From Nodularia sp. LEGE 06071 (GTDB taxonomy: Bacteria; Cyanobacteriota; Cyanobacteriia; Cyanobacteriales; Nostocaceae): 64,000 nucleotides of DNA. The stretch covers positions 124,001-188,000 of the forward strand of contig NZ_JADEWH010000006.1 of NCBI RefSeq assembly GCF_015207755.1, read 5' to 3'. Positions 33,306 through 42,558 of this stretch are shown here, piece after piece. The notes beneath the pieces were generated by a model, which did no database searches, was not told the DNA's origin, and saw only the letters and a program-made list of their open reading frames with translations. The position numbers and the translations under genes are program-made. Numbering within the stretch: position 1 is the first letter of the stretch; each line of letters begins with the position of its first letter.

Positions 33306-34718
33306 TTATGAGTCGCCGCTACCTGAATGCACGGTTTTAATCCATTTCAGGCGCTTTGGTCTGACGGACATCCGAGCAGTGGTAGCACTCATGACTACCA
33401 ACCAATGCAACATATATAAAGAGCCACGCAGCGTTTGTAGCAGTAACTGAAAAGAGGTAGAAATATTAAATTCCTTATCTTGACGTATACGCTTGAGTCC
33501 GGCAAACATCCCTACAACAGACATACTGACTGAGAGTGTAGTTACAGGGCCTAACATTGGTAGACGATGCCGAGCTACCGCCATTAATATATCTGGAACT
33601 GCTGCCGTGGGTAGGATATACATAGTGAACATAAAGATCAGCATATCCCAGGTTTTTCGCACACCCAAGCGGTTTTTGAGGATGAGATCCCAGTAATCTA
33701 AATAGCGCTGATACCCACCTTCTGCCCACCGACTGCGCTGATGCCAAAGAGCGATCGCATTTGTCACCCCTTCTTCTTGCACAGCTGGGTAAAATGTACA
33801 TTCAATGTCCCATTTATTTAAATGTAGGCGCAAAGTCATATCCAAATCATCGGTGATGGTTTCTTCATTCCATCCCCCAAAACTTTCTAAGGCTGTACGC
33901 CGGACAAATTGACCATTACCGCGCAGTTCGCCAATCCCACCGATGCCGACACGTTGTTGCTGAAACCAGGTATCTAAAGCCATTTCTGCCATTTGACCCT
34001 GAGTCCAGAAATTTTCCTTGGCATTGGCGATCGCTTTTCGCACCTGCACCGCCCCCACCTTTTCGCGTTGGAATAAAGGTGCTACCTGTAGCAGTAAGTC
34101 TGGTACTACCTGAGCATCAGCATCAAACACTGCGACAATTTCGCCCTTAGTCAATGGCAATACCTGATTCAAGGCTCCAGATTTGCCGCCACTCGCTTCT
34201 GGAGAACGCCTGAGAACCTTGAGTTGGTTATATTCTTGGGCTAGTTCCGCTAATAACTCCGGTGTCTTATCGGTGCTATTATCGTCAATTATCCAGACTT
34301 CATACTGCCCATCTGGATATTCTAGATTACAAAGATTCTTGACTAATTTACCAATAACTGCTTCTTCATTTTTGGCTGCTACTAACACAGATACAGAGGG
34401 AAAATCTCCCTGCATTTCTTTGCCATAGCGCCGGGGTTTAGCAAATACCACCACTAAAGCGTGAAAACCCAGGAGAGTAGTCAGTCCTAGAATGAATATT
34501 GAACCCCAAGAAGCTAAATGCAGAGCGATTGTACCGCTCCAAACCACAGTCAAAACCAGAGCGGCTTTGCGTCTACGTCCTTGAAACCGAGATGGTAGAG
34601 ACATGGCATTTACCTCTACCACTGACTCCTCCTCGTCTGCCGATTGGTCGGATAATAGGGAGTTAAGTTGGTCAAGCTCGTTGTAATAATCGTCTTCGGG
34701 CCAGGAATTCGCTGGCAT
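33306..34718 (-). CDS. mgdA: Beta-monoglucosyldiacylglycerol synthase (GT2)
   Basis: 470 residues. It transfers glucose from UDP-glucose to diacylglycerol, the first step of cyanobacterial galactolipid synthesis for thylakoids. Two helices precede the catalytic domain (AALVLTVVWSGTIALHLASW, ILGLTTLLGFHALVVVF). GT2 motifs: VLVAAKNEEAVIGKLV, VWIIDDNSTD, EIVAVFDADAQV (DxD), ETITDDLDMTLRLH (ED-type) and QRSRWAEGG (Q/RxxRW). C-terminal helices (WDMLIFMFTMYILPTAAVP, VTTLSVSMSVVGMFAG) anchor it. The N-terminus MPANSWPEDD and the end KRLKWIKTVHSGSG match the Anabaena/Synechocystis family. It is divergent from the EbsA-like gene. Confidence 0.88.
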   Translation of the reverse strand: MPANSWPEDDYYNELDQLNSLLSDQSADEEESVVEVNAMSLPSRFQGRRRKAALVLTVVWSGTIALHLASWGSIFILGLTTLLGFHALVVVFAKPRRYGKEMQGDFPSVSVLVAAKNEEAVIGKLVKNLCNLEYPDGQYEVWIIDDNSTDKTPELLAELAQEYNQLKVLRRSPEASGGKSGALNQVLPLTKGEIVAVFDADAQVVPDLLLQVAPLFQREKVGAVQVRKAIANAKENFWTQGQMAEMALDTWFQQQRVGIGGIGELRGNGQFVRRTALESFGGWNEETITDDLDMTLRLHLNKWDIECTFYPAVQEEGVTNAIALWHQRSRWAEGGYQRYLDYWDLILKNRLGVRKTWDMLIFMFTMYILPTAAVPDILMAVARHRLPMLGPVTTLSVSMSVVGMFAGLKRIRQDKEFNISTSFQLLLQTLRGSLYMLHWLVVMSATTARMSVRPKRLKWIKTVHSGSGDS

Positions 34719-35239
34719 AGTTTATTTTATTTAAAAACCAGTATTGTTATAAACCTGAAAAAGCAGGAAATCCCACATTCAAAAACACAACTTACACAGA
34801 CTTTTACAAGCGCTGATTGTAACTCACTATCTTTGTTTGTCCAGTAATAATAACATGATCCCACAGATGAAACGCGGATTTTTGCTTTTATTGCTCTAGC
34901 TTCTGAATTAAAAGCCGATGCAGCCTTATTTTGACACTTCCAAGGCTAAAAGCCAATGGAATTTTTGTGTCATCCCGTCTACTGATCATAATTAGTTTCC
35001 TAACCATGTCAGATGTGAATCTGTCCGCAAGCTTTTTGCTTCATTGCAGAAGCCAGATTTGGTATGACCTACCGTACTGTTTCGACCAAAAAAAATTTTG
35101 GTGTCTGGTACTTGATGAATCATAGCATAGGGAAAAATTAGACTGCATTTAATCGAGTAATAAACGTCACTGTGAGCAATAGACATTTTTAGGGAACAAT
35201 ATTCACATCTATTAATATCGAGATTAGGAATATTCAAAG
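34719..35239. other. Divergent promoter region, no gene seen
   Basis: 520 bp between mgdA and the EbsA-like gene. It is AT-rich without repeats or hairpins of note. Promoters for both flanking genes are expected here, but no clear boxes can be assigned. Confidence 0.35.
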
Positions 35240-35614
35240 ATGTCTATTGAGCAACTCCAACCTGCCAGTCCACAACAAGCAAACGTTTACTTACCTTATA
35301 TTCAGAGTGCGAAGCGTAATTTTTTACCACTTGCCCTGAGTCTTTACCAAAAAGGCATTTTGGAGGGACATCGCAAAATTGAAGGCGGTGACAGTATTTC
35401 CTTTGTCGCTTCTTGGAATGTTGCCACCCTGCCTTCCGATTTAACACGTTGCCGGATACAGTTTGAGGGGAATGCGGAACTTAGCTATGAAGTGATGATG
35501 GCAAGTTTTGAATTTATGAGTTTTTTGATTGAACTTATGGAAAATTATAAGCGCCATCGCCTGACTGATTTTTCACAAGCCTTTTACCGCAAAGTGCTGC
35601 GTATGGACGAATAA
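35240..35614 (+). CDS. ebsA: Type IV pilus biogenesis protein EbsA-like
   Basis: 124 residues matching a small conserved cyanobacterial protein family that I recall as EbsA. EbsA is needed for type IV pilus assembly and biofilm self-suppression in Synechococcus elongatus. Typical stretches: MSIEQLQPASPQQANVYLPY, AKRNFLPLALSLYQKG, GGDSISFVASWNVATLPSDL and LSYEVMMASFEFMSFLIELM. No membrane segment. No pil genes are adjacent, which is common for this gene in cyanobacteria. Assignment rests on recalled family likeness only. Confidence 0.6.
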   Translation: MSIEQLQPASPQQANVYLPYIQSAKRNFLPLALSLYQKGILEGHRKIEGGDSISFVASWNVATLPSDLTRCRIQFEGNAELSYEVMMASFEFMSFLIELMENYKRHRLTDFSQAFYRKVLRMDE

Positions 35615-36496
35615 AAAAAGATTCAAAGTATACCCAAAAAAAGTAAATTTTGGGAAACTCCACTTTGTTAGCACTCCAGCCTGTCGCCGTAAGCAACTAA
35701 AATTAGGGTTTTGTCCAGGGCGTAAATTACGCTAACATTCTGGACAAACCAGACATCAAATTCTTGGAGATGGTCAAATTGATATTAAGTAGGTCGGCGT
35801 AAATAAAGTTAACTGGCTAGGGTCGTCCTTTGCCCTTCGGCTACGCTCCCTTCGGCTTACGCTCAGGGCAAGCAGGGTAAATCATTGGTCATTGGTGAGG
35901 GTTTCAGGAGTATTTACAAGTTGTAATATAGTTTGGTTTATTTCTGCTTACCTACTTAGATCACATCTGATATTTTTTCAAATGCGTCTAGGAACCTCAA
36001 ATTGAACGTCACCCCAACAGTTAGCAACGCATCTTAGAGGTTTTTTGAAAAGTCTGATTTATTACAGCCCGACTATACAAACTAAACCCGCACTATGGCT
36101 AACGCCACGCTACGCTATCGACAAGCTAAGTGACCACCTGGGCGGGTTAAAAAACATTTTTTAATTAGTCCACGCAGATAGAATTTGCCTGTGTAGTAGC
36201 GAATTATATTCGCCCAAAACTTTTCAAACATTCTCTTAGAGATATTTCAAAAAACTTCTTTAAACAACCAGATAAAGGGTTGAATAAATTTAAAAAAAGC
36301 GAGAAACGATTATCAGGAAAAACTATTTACACAAATTAACTACATGGTGAGCAAAATTTTTTAATGTAATTTTTATTGAATATTTTAACGTCAAACATCC
36401 TCTAAGAAAACCGAATTTACACGGGTAATAGCTGATTTGTGTGTATTTCAATTGAGAAAGCAATTAGAATATAAATTTAATCTGTATGATTCACAT
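35615..36496. other. Long gene-free spacer with hairpins and a reversed family C repeat
   Basis: A hairpin at about 35709-35747 pairs TTTGTCCAG with CTGGACAAA and encloses the palindrome GCGTAAATTACGC. At 35825-35875 lies a G/C-rich dispersed repeat (GCCCTTCGGCTACGCTCCC). At about 36069-36217 lies a degenerate copy of the family C element, in reverse orientation and broken by ~45 bp of other sequence. No gene seen. Confidence 0.5.
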
Positions 36497-36753
36497 CTGG
36501 TAATAATTAGCCGTTGGTATCTTAATTCTAAATTATTTTCTAATTGAGGTCATCAACAAGATTTTACTTTAGCAGATAGAATATATTAAATGTACAAACT
36601 GCGGTGATGTCCAAGATAAAGATGAAAATTCCGCAGTTAACATCAAAAATGAGGGTTTAAGAGTTTGAACTCTCTCGTTATGGAGCATCCTAGCTTACGG
36701 GTGATCTGCCTGTGGATGGTATCGGATTGCCAACCGTGGGAAGCACCGAATAA
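36497..36753 (+). pseudogene. TnpB (IS605-type) C-terminal remnant
   Basis: Across two frameshifts and a stop (one Cys codon has become TGA), the translation reads LVIISRWYLNSKLFSN, then GHQQDFTLADRIY, then KCTNCGDVQDKDENSAVNIK and NEGLRV, and GDLPVDGIGLPTVGSTE. This is the zinc ribbon and last RuvC motif (D-x-N in DKDEN) of TnpB. No transposase TnpA or intact ends remain. The rest of the gene is lost. Confidence 0.8.
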
Positions 36754-36868
36754 AACACCAAAACTATTTTATGTCTGATTTGTCAGGATTTATCGGGTTT
36801 TGGGTAAGTTTTTCAGGGCGGAACACCTAAGCTTGGTTCTACTTCCTTTTGCAATTAGGAGTGCATGT

Positions 36869-37963
36869 GTGCCAAAATCTGCTAAATGTTTGCTGATTGG
36901 CTCAACGGAAACTTATAGTGGTAAATCTGCCACAGTTTTGGGTTTGTCTCATCAGCTACAGCAAAACGGACTAGATATTGCCTACGGTAAACCGCTAGGC
37001 ACTTGTTTTAGTGCATCTGGCGGAACCGTAGTTGAGGAAGATGTCCAGTTTATTGCCCATAGTCTGAGCTTGGCAACAAACCGTGTTGCTCCCACAATGC
37101 TGGCTTTGGATGAGGTCAATGTCCAAAAACGCTTACGCGGCGAAGACAAAACCGATTATTGTCAGCTCTTAAAACAGCAATATTTGCAAATTTCCCAAGG
37201 AGATTTGGTGTTGCTAGAGGGGCCTGGTGATTTGACACAAGGACATCTGTTTGATTTGTCTCTGTTACAGGTGGCCCAAGCATTAGATGCGGCTGTGCTA
37301 TTGGTAGCTCGTTATAATTCGCTGCTTTCCGCTGAGGCGTTATTGTCTGCTAAACAGTATGTGGGCGATCGCTTGGTGGGAGTTGTGATTAATGATATCC
37401 CTAGCGAACAATTAGAAATAGTTGACGCTGAATTATGTCCGTATTTAGAAAAGCAAGGCATTCCCGTATTAGCAACATTGCCGAAAAGTGACTTGCTACG
37501 CAGTGTCAGCGTTGGGGAATTGGTAACCCAGTTAAATGCTGACGTTCTCTGTCGCCGCGATCGCCTAGATTTGATGGTGGAGAGTTTGGCAATTGGCGCG
37601 ATGAATGTCAATTCGGCTGTGAAGTATTTCCGCAAACGCCGAAATATGGCAGTAGTTACAGGAGGCGATCGCGTGGAAATTCAACAAGCCGCCTTAGAAA
37701 CTTCTACACAATGCCTGATTTTGACCGGACAACTGCCACCACCCCCGTTTATTCTCAATCGTGCTGAAGAGCTAGAAATCCCCATCCTATCGGTTGATTT
37801 AGATACCCTCACTACTGTGGAAATTATTGACCGGACTTTTGGTCAAGTACGGGTACACGAACCGATTAAGGTTCAGTGCATTCGCCAGTTAATGACTGAG
37901 CATTTTGACGTTGAGCGCTTGTTATCTAAACTCGGCTTAACTCCCGCCGGGGCATTACCTTAG
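36869..37963 (+). CDS. BioD-like / DRTGG-domain phosphotransacetylase-family protein
   Basis: About 364 residues from GTG 36869 (VPKSAKCLLIGS), which has TAGGAG ~9 nt ahead; the frame is open to 36800. The N-terminal P-loop domain resembles dethiobiotin synthetase: GSTETYSGKSATVLGLSHQL, then LLEGPGDLTQG. The C-terminal DRTGG domain includes NMAVVTGGDRVEIQQAALE and LILTGQLPPPPFIL. This layout is found in Pta N-terminal regions and in stand-alone regulatory proteins. The catalytic phosphotransacetylase domain is absent, so it probably has a sensing role rather than acetyl transfer. Confidence 0.78.
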   Translation: MPKSAKCLLIGSTETYSGKSATVLGLSHQLQQNGLDIAYGKPLGTCFSASGGTVVEEDVQFIAHSLSLATNRVAPTMLALDEVNVQKRLRGEDKTDYCQLLKQQYLQISQGDLVLLEGPGDLTQGHLFDLSLLQVAQALDAAVLLVARYNSLLSAEALLSAKQYVGDRLVGVVINDIPSEQLEIVDAELCPYLEKQGIPVLATLPKSDLLRSVSVGELVTQLNADVLCRRDRLDLMVESLAIGAMNVNSAVKYFRKRRNMAVVTGGDRVEIQQAALETSTQCLILTGQLPPPPFILNRAEELEIPILSVDLDTLTTVEIIDRTFGQVRVHEPIKVQCIRQLMTEHFDVERLLSKLGLTPAGALP

Positions 37964-38386
37964 AAGCAGGGGGCAGGGGGCAGGGGGAACAAATTTCTCA
38001 ATCCCCAATCCCCAATCCCTTCTTTTCTTTGTTAAAGACACCCACGTAGAAAAATTAGTCTACATATAAAAATTTAGAACAGCAATATTTTCAGAATCCC
38101 CAAGACCTGGCAGAAACAGCAAAGTTTCAATATCTGACGCTCCTAAATGGCATTAGTTACGATGCTTGCTGAGGGTAAATTCATTGGAATCCCTGCGAAG
38201 CAAGAATCCTCGTACCTTTAGGTCGGGGAGTGTCAAGAAACTCATTGGATCAACTGGTGTGACCTAGCTATTCAGTTAATGAAGCCAACATCAGGAAAAT
38301 GTAGCAATATGTAACTCAAGTAGGCTTCTCACTTACACTCTGTTTGGTAAAATAGCTGGGTTGTTTAATCTGATTACATCCCCTCT
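37964..38386. other. Spacer with G-rich repeat and an IS605-type right-end remnant
   Basis: No gene. GGGGGCAGGGGGCAGG-type repeats lie at 37968-37988. The 40-bp end repeat at 38197-38236 is a TnpB tail/right-end relic (translation EARILVPLG). The remaining sequence up to the next gene is unremarkable. Confidence 0.5.
38197..38236 (+). repeat. IS605-type right-end hairpin remnant
   Basis: GAAGCAAGAATCCTC, a short hairpin and GGGGAGTGTCAA. It matches 20061-20100 except in the hairpin, where both arms change together (ATCTC/GAGTG versus GTACC/GGTCG). Such covariation fits a conserved RNA or single-strand DNA structure. Confidence 0.6.
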
Positions 38387-38890
38387 TTGAGCCAGTCAAC
38401 AGATATTACCAAACTCGATACATTAGCGCAGGAACTGGCGACCATCCAGCAAACGGGTTCTAAGCGAATCGCCTTGCTGGGTTCTCGTCATGTGCCAATT
38501 ACGCATCAGAATCTCATTGAAATGATGACCTATGCCCTGGTTCTATCAGGGAATCGGGTAATCACCTCTGGGGCTACAGGTACAAATTCAGCTGCCATTA
38601 AGGGAGCAATGCGGGCAGATCCCAATTTATTAACGGTGATTTTACCCCAAAGTTTGTCACGCCAGCCCCAGGAATCGCGCCAGCAACTAGAGCAGGTGAT
38701 GCATCTGGTAGAAAATCCCAGTAATGATAATCTGTCTTTAGCTGAAGCTAGTTATATTTGTAATAAGGAGATTGTCTCGCGCTGCCAGCAACTGATCTGT
38801 TTTGCATTTCACGACAGTCGCACTCTGCTGCAAACTTGTGGAGATGCCGAAGAACAAAGAAAAGTGGTGACGCTTTTCTACTTTGACTAA
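38387..38890 (+). CDS. SLOG-fold protein, DNA recombination-mediator A-like
   Basis: 167 residues, TTG start. The Rossmann-like SLOG/DprA-type fold shows RIALLGSRHVPITHQNLIEM, then VLSGNRVITSGATGTNSAAIKGA (Gly-rich ligand loop) and LLTVILPQSLSRQP. Cyanobacterial relatives are annotated as recombination-mediator protein A, by similarity to DprA. It is much shorter than DprA, lacking the SAM-like and winged-helix ends, so a nucleotide-binding role is safer than DNA loading. It is followed ~120 bp later by the MAPEG gene. Confidence 0.68.
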   Translation: MSQSTDITKLDTLAQELATIQQTGSKRIALLGSRHVPITHQNLIEMMTYALVLSGNRVITSGATGTNSAAIKGAMRADPNLLTVILPQSLSRQPQESRQQLEQVMHLVENPSNDNLSLAEASYICNKEIVSRCQQLICFAFHDSRTLLQTCGDAEEQRKVVTLFYFD

Positions 38891-39020
38891 AGTGCAGTAA
38901 GTCCTCGCCCAGGTAATGATAGATATAGGAAACTGCGAATTGGTAATAGGTAGTTGGGTTAGCCAAATTACCTGTTACCGATTAATTACAGTTAACTAAC
39001 AACTACTATTGATTGGTTTA

Positions 39021-39443
39021 ATGATGGTCTCTCAACTGCCTGTGTCTGCTGTTTTGTTGTACTCTATTGCGGCTGCTGTTGTTCTGATTTATCTGCCGTT
39101 TTTACTGGTAGCTTATGCTCGTGTGCAGATTGGGTATGAAGCCCTTGCTACTCCTCGCGCCATGTTTGATAAATTGCCCCCCTATGCTCAAAGAGCCACC
39201 TGGGCGCATCAAAACTCCTTTGAAACGTTTATGTTGTTTGCCACCGCAGCATTGATGGCATACGTAACTGGTGTTAATTCTCCTACAGCCGCCGTCGCCG
39301 CGATCGCTTTTGTTGTGGCGCGTTTGCTATACTCAATTTTTTATATTTTGAATATACCCCTATTGCGATCGCTAATGTTTGCCATTGGCTCTTTTGGCTC
39401 TGCGACTCTGATCATTTTGAGCATTATCCAAGCTACTAGTTAA
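39021..39443 (+). CDS. MAPEG-family membrane protein
   Basis: About 140 residues from ATG 39021 or 39024; a TTG at 39009 is also in frame. Four helices: VLLYSIAAAVVLIYLPFLLV, FETFMLFATAALMAYVTG, AVAAIAFVVARLLYSIFYIL and LMFAIGSFGSATLIILSIIQ. The loop ATPRAMFDKLPPYAQRATWAHQNSFE and ARLLYSIFYIL are MAPEG-typical. Human relatives act in eicosanoid and glutathione metabolism; bacterial substrates are unknown. Confidence 0.82.
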   Translation: MMVSQLPVSAVLLYSIAAAVVLIYLPFLLVAYARVQIGYEALATPRAMFDKLPPYAQRATWAHQNSFETFMLFATAALMAYVTGVNSPTAAVAAIAFVVARLLYSIFYILNIPLLRSLMFAIGSFGSATLIILSIIQATS

Positions 39444-39565
39444 TTAGGGAGTGGGGAGTGGGGAGTGGGGAAAGAAAGTTTTTTTGACTTTTGACTTTTG
39501 ACTTTTTACTTCCCCCCAGGGGCTACCCCAATCTAAAATCCAAAATCTAAAATCTAAAATTGTTT

Positions 39566-40057
39566 ATGGCTTCTACATATTCCTTTGACATTGTGAGCGA
39601 CTTTGACCGACAAGAATTAGTGAATGCTGTCGATCAAGTTGTGCGAGATATCAAAGGTCGTTATGACCTCAAAGATACTCAAACTACTCTGGAGTTGAAC
39701 GAGCAAAGCATTAATGTCAGTACTGACAGCGAGTTTACCTTAGACTCTGTTCACACCATCCTGCGAGAAAAAGCCGCCAAGCGTAACCTTTCTCAGAAAA
39801 TTTTTGAGTTTGGCAAAGTTGAATCAGCTAGCGGAAACCGTGTACGTCAAGAAATCACCCTCAAAAAAGGTATCAGTCAGGAAATTGCTAAACAAATTTC
39901 CAAATTGATTCGCGATGAATTCAAAAAAGTACAAGCCTCAATTCAAGGTGATTCTGTCAGGGTTTCGGCTAAAGTTAAGGATGACTTACAAGATGTGATG
40001 CAGCGGGTAAAACAAGAAGATTTTCCTGTGGCTTTGCAATTCACTAATTACCGTTAA
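39566..40057 (+). CDS. yajQ: YajQ-family nucleotide-binding protein
   Basis: 163 residues from [18 protein letters not shown]. Two ferredoxin-like lobes: [19 protein letters not shown] and the repeat around [20 protein letters not shown], ending [17 protein letters not shown]. YajQ proteins bind nucleotides and, in Xanthomonas, cyclic di-GMP; the role in cyanobacteria is open. A tidy terminator follows at 40065-40100. An upstream G-rich and GACTTTTGACTTTTGAC repeat stretch separates it from the MAPEG gene. Confidence 0.92.
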   Translation: MASTYSFDIVSDFDRQELVNAVDQVVRDIKGRYDLKDTQTTLELNEQSINVSTDSEFTLDSVHTILREKAAKRNLSQKIFEFGKVESASGNRVRQEITLKKGISQEIAKQISKLIRDEFKKVQASIQGDSVRVSAKVKDDLQDVMQRVKQEDFPVALQFTNYR

Positions 40058-40064
40058 AAATTTA

Positions 40065-40100
40065 TAGGGTAGATTTTGTCTACCCTACACTACCTTTTTT
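40065..40100 (+). terminator. Terminator after yajQ
   Basis: TAGGGTAGA (40065-40073) pairs with TCTACCCTA (40079-40087), and CTTTTTT follows at 40094-40100. It lies just past the yajQ stop and before the convergent glutathione transferase gene. Confidence 0.65.
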
Positions 40101-40122
40101 GATTCTTTTTGGTCAGTTGTAC

Positions 40123-40677
40123 CTAACCGCCGCCAATGCTTTTTTGAAACGCCGGACGCTCAGATATGCGCTTGATATAGTTCAAAACGGCTGGGTAGGC
40201 GCTCAAGTCTAACTTCAGCATGATGGGAATGTAAGCCAGGATAGACCCCACAGCTACATCCGCAACAGTGAATTCATCACCCAGTAAAAAAGATTGTCGC
40301 TCAAAAATCTCATTCAAGGGAGTTAGCAAGCGGGGCGTTTCTTTTTCTCGACTGGCTTCTACAAAAATCCCAGTAGCAAGGGTAGCATTGCCAAATAATA
40401 CCCACTGGGAAAATATCCCCCGCTCTTCTAGTGAAAGTGGGGTTTTGCCGTATTTGTCGGCAAGATACAGTAAAATTGCCCCTGATTCCCAAAGCTGGAA
40501 GTCACCATCCACAATTGCTGGTACTTTACCCATTGGGTTAATCTTCAGGTACTCAGGCTGTAGGTGTTCGCCCGCCTGCATCTCCAACATCACAAATTCA
40601 TAGCCAACGCCCAGTTCTTCTAGATACCACTGGACAATTGAGGCTCGACTACGAGCGCCGCCGTAAAGTTTTAGCAT
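40123..40677 (-). CDS. Glutathione S-transferase family protein
   Basis: 184 residues from MLKLYGGARSRAS (a start four codons upstream is also in frame). The N-terminal thioredoxin-like domain has the candidate catalytic Ser/Arg near the start and MGKVPAIVDGDFQLWESGAI, whose cis-Pro and ES bind glutathione. The C-terminal helical domain ends LLGDEFTVADVAVGSILAY, the GST N-capping box. The physiological substrate is unknown. It starts 12 bp after a same-strand hypothetical gene, so the two are probably co-transcribed. Confidence 0.85.
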   Translation of the reverse strand: MLKLYGGARSRASIVQWYLEELGVGYEFVMLEMQAGEHLQPEYLKINPMGKVPAIVDGDFQLWESGAILLYLADKYGKTPLSLEERGIFSQWVLFGNATLATGIFVEASREKETPRLLTPLNEIFERQSFLLGDEFTVADVAVGSILAYIPIMLKLDLSAYPAVLNYIKRISERPAFQKSIGGG

Positions 40678-40689
40678 AATTACTTCCAA

Positions 40690-41154
40690 TTAAAGAACTT
40701 TGTGAGTGTGGGAATGCTGTTTCACGTTGTCTTCTTTATTGACAACTCTAGCAGCATTGAGTACCCGCTTACGCTCAATGGAATATTGAAAATCACTGTA
40801 GGTTGTACCTAGAGGAATTAGGGACTTGGCAATTTCACGACGCTTGTAGGTGCGAGCCGTCGCCAACGCCCGGAAGGCGAATTCTTCTCCAAACTGAGAG
40901 GATTCGGGAAAGCCATCTGGTAAGAGCGGTGTGTCGCCATCCAGGACAGCTCCTAGTGTGGTTGCACAAGCTAGCTTATAGGAAGTGGGAATACCCTTTA
41001 ACAAGGCTTCTAAAGCAGCAGAGGGAATTGGTTCTACAACTTCAACTTGATAAACTTCCCCGTCTTCTTTGATGAAACAGGTTGATAGACCGATAACTAT
41101 ATAATCGTCAGCCGCTAAATCAGGCGCATTTTCATAGGAAATGGCTGTTGTCAT
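40690..41154 (-). CDS. Conserved hypothetical protein upstream of the GST gene
   Basis: 154 residues from MTTAISYENAPDL; the frame opens six codons earlier. I do not recognise a family. It looks like a soluble mixed alpha/beta protein: YIVIGLSTCFIKEDGEVYQV, then IPTSYKLACATTLGAVLDGD and a basic SIERKRVLNAARVVNKED. The His-rich end (KQHSHTHKVL) could bind metal. It is the first gene of a pair with GST and is followed by a ~460-bp spacer upstream. Confidence 0.65.
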   Translation of the reverse strand: MTTAISYENAPDLAADDYIVIGLSTCFIKEDGEVYQVEVVEPIPSAALEALLKGIPTSYKLACATTLGAVLDGDTPLLPDGFPESSQFGEEFAFRALATARTYKRREIAKSLIPLGTTYSDFQYSIERKRVLNAARVVNKEDNVKQHSHTHKVL

Positions 41155-41614
41155 AAAAAATTTTCTCAACACTTAAAAATTATCATGTGTGCTTCAGTGC
41201 TATCCTGTTCCGTCGCCTACAGCATTCGTTAGGGGACACACTTGCACTCACAACCGTTCATCCTACGCCAAATTGAAGCAGCTATAACTTGGGGCTTGCC
41301 GACAATCAGCGAAATGAAGGGCTTGTTGGCATTCTACCAATTTGTTGCTCTCACTACTTGATTAGTCTTTAAGATTGATCTTTATTTTTTCGGGAATTCA
41401 ACTTATGGGTGACGTATTAATTATTAGATTCGATGATTATTTGTTTAAGTAAGGTGAAGTCTGCCACTTTTGGGATGTCGGAGCTGAAATTCAGCCTGAA
41501 TACTGAAACCAAAGTAATTAAAGACACCTGAAAAACTGACACAGGGGCAAAACTACTACCACGACGAAAACTGTAATTTGATTTTAAAGAGCAAGTAGCT
41601 CAGGTAATACAAGT
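41155..41614. other. Spacer, no convincing gene
   Basis: A 39-codon frame at 41242-41361 (TTG start, RQIEAAITWGLPTISEMKG) is open but has no good ribosome-binding site and no recognised family. Otherwise AT-rich, with no repeats noted. Confidence 0.35.
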
Positions 41615-42340
41615 ATGAATAGCCATTCATTTTTAGCTTCTGGTAACCAGCAAAATAATCGATACAATTTTGTGTCAAATAGTACTTTTCATGCTAGGGA
41701 GCATGAGAATAACGCTAGAGGTGAATCTGCTTTAGGGGACGACTATTTACGCTCTTGCGCTTTGAGTTCGGCTCGACAAGGAAATTATACTGAAGCGATC
41801 GCCTTACTGACAGAATTAATTAATCGCCGTCCCCAAAGTTCGGTTAATTACAACAATCGGGGATTGATTTATTTTCAGAGTGGCGAAATGCCAAAAGCTC
41901 TGGTTGATTACAACACAGCCCTGCAATTGAATCCTAATTTAGCTAGCGCTTATAACAATCGAGCCAATTACCATGCTGCTTGTGAGGAATTAACCGCCGC
42001 ACTCGCTGATTACGACCAGGCGATTGATTTGAATCCTGGTTATGTCCGGGCGCGGATTAACAGAGGAATTACTTTACGTGATTTGGCACAATACGAAGAA
42101 GCGATTGAGAACTTTGAGGTAGCAATGCTTTTCGGTCAACTAGAAGGTCATATTTGGGCAGAACGGGGCAGAACTTATCATCTTTGGGGTGATTGGAATT
42201 GTGCGATCGCTGATTATCGTCGCGCCCTGACTCAACTACCCGGACTAGATCGTAAAAACGATATGTCTGGCTACCGATTGCGTTTACAGATCGAAAACTG
42301 GTTAAACGAGCTGTTGTTTCCGGAAAATCTCAATGAGTAG
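41615..42340 (+). CDS. Tetratricopeptide repeat protein
   Basis: 241 residues. After a ~50-residue polar N-terminus come four or five TPRs between about residues 45 and 200: CALSSARQGNYTEAIALL, VNYNNRGLIYFQSGEMPKAL, ASAYNNRANYHAACEELTAAL and VRARINRGITLRDLAQYEEA. Canonical Trp/Gly/Tyr/Ala positions are kept. It should act as a protein-binding scaffold; the partner is unknown. No signal peptide. It stands alone and convergent with the cell-division-type gene. Confidence 0.82.
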   Translation: MNSHSFLASGNQQNNRYNFVSNSTFHAREHENNARGESALGDDYLRSCALSSARQGNYTEAIALLTELINRRPQSSVNYNNRGLIYFQSGEMPKALVDYNTALQLNPNLASAYNNRANYHAACEELTAALADYDQAIDLNPGYVRARINRGITLRDLAQYEEAIENFEVAMLFGQLEGHIWAERGRTYHLWGDWNCAIADYRRALTQLPGLDRKNDMSGYRLRLQIENWLNELLFPENLNE

Positions 42341-42558
42341 ATTGTGGTCAGCCAACCTCCAGGCGTTTAAGTGTTTGACTGCAAAAATCGGGAATTCACA
42401 ATTAAAAATACCCCAAAAATCTTTGGAACTTTTAATTGTGAATTGGACGATCGCCGATCACTAGCAGCCGATTGTACCGCAGAAAAAAATTCGGTATGTA
42501 TAGGCAATCACACCCGTCAGGAAATCCGATTTTTCCATATAAAGTCTTAATATTGTTT

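Noticed and set aside
41242-41361. 39-codon frame RQIEAAITWGLPTISE...
   Set aside because: Looks protein-like but is short, TTG-started and without a ribosome-binding site or recognised homologue; kept only as a note in the spacer.
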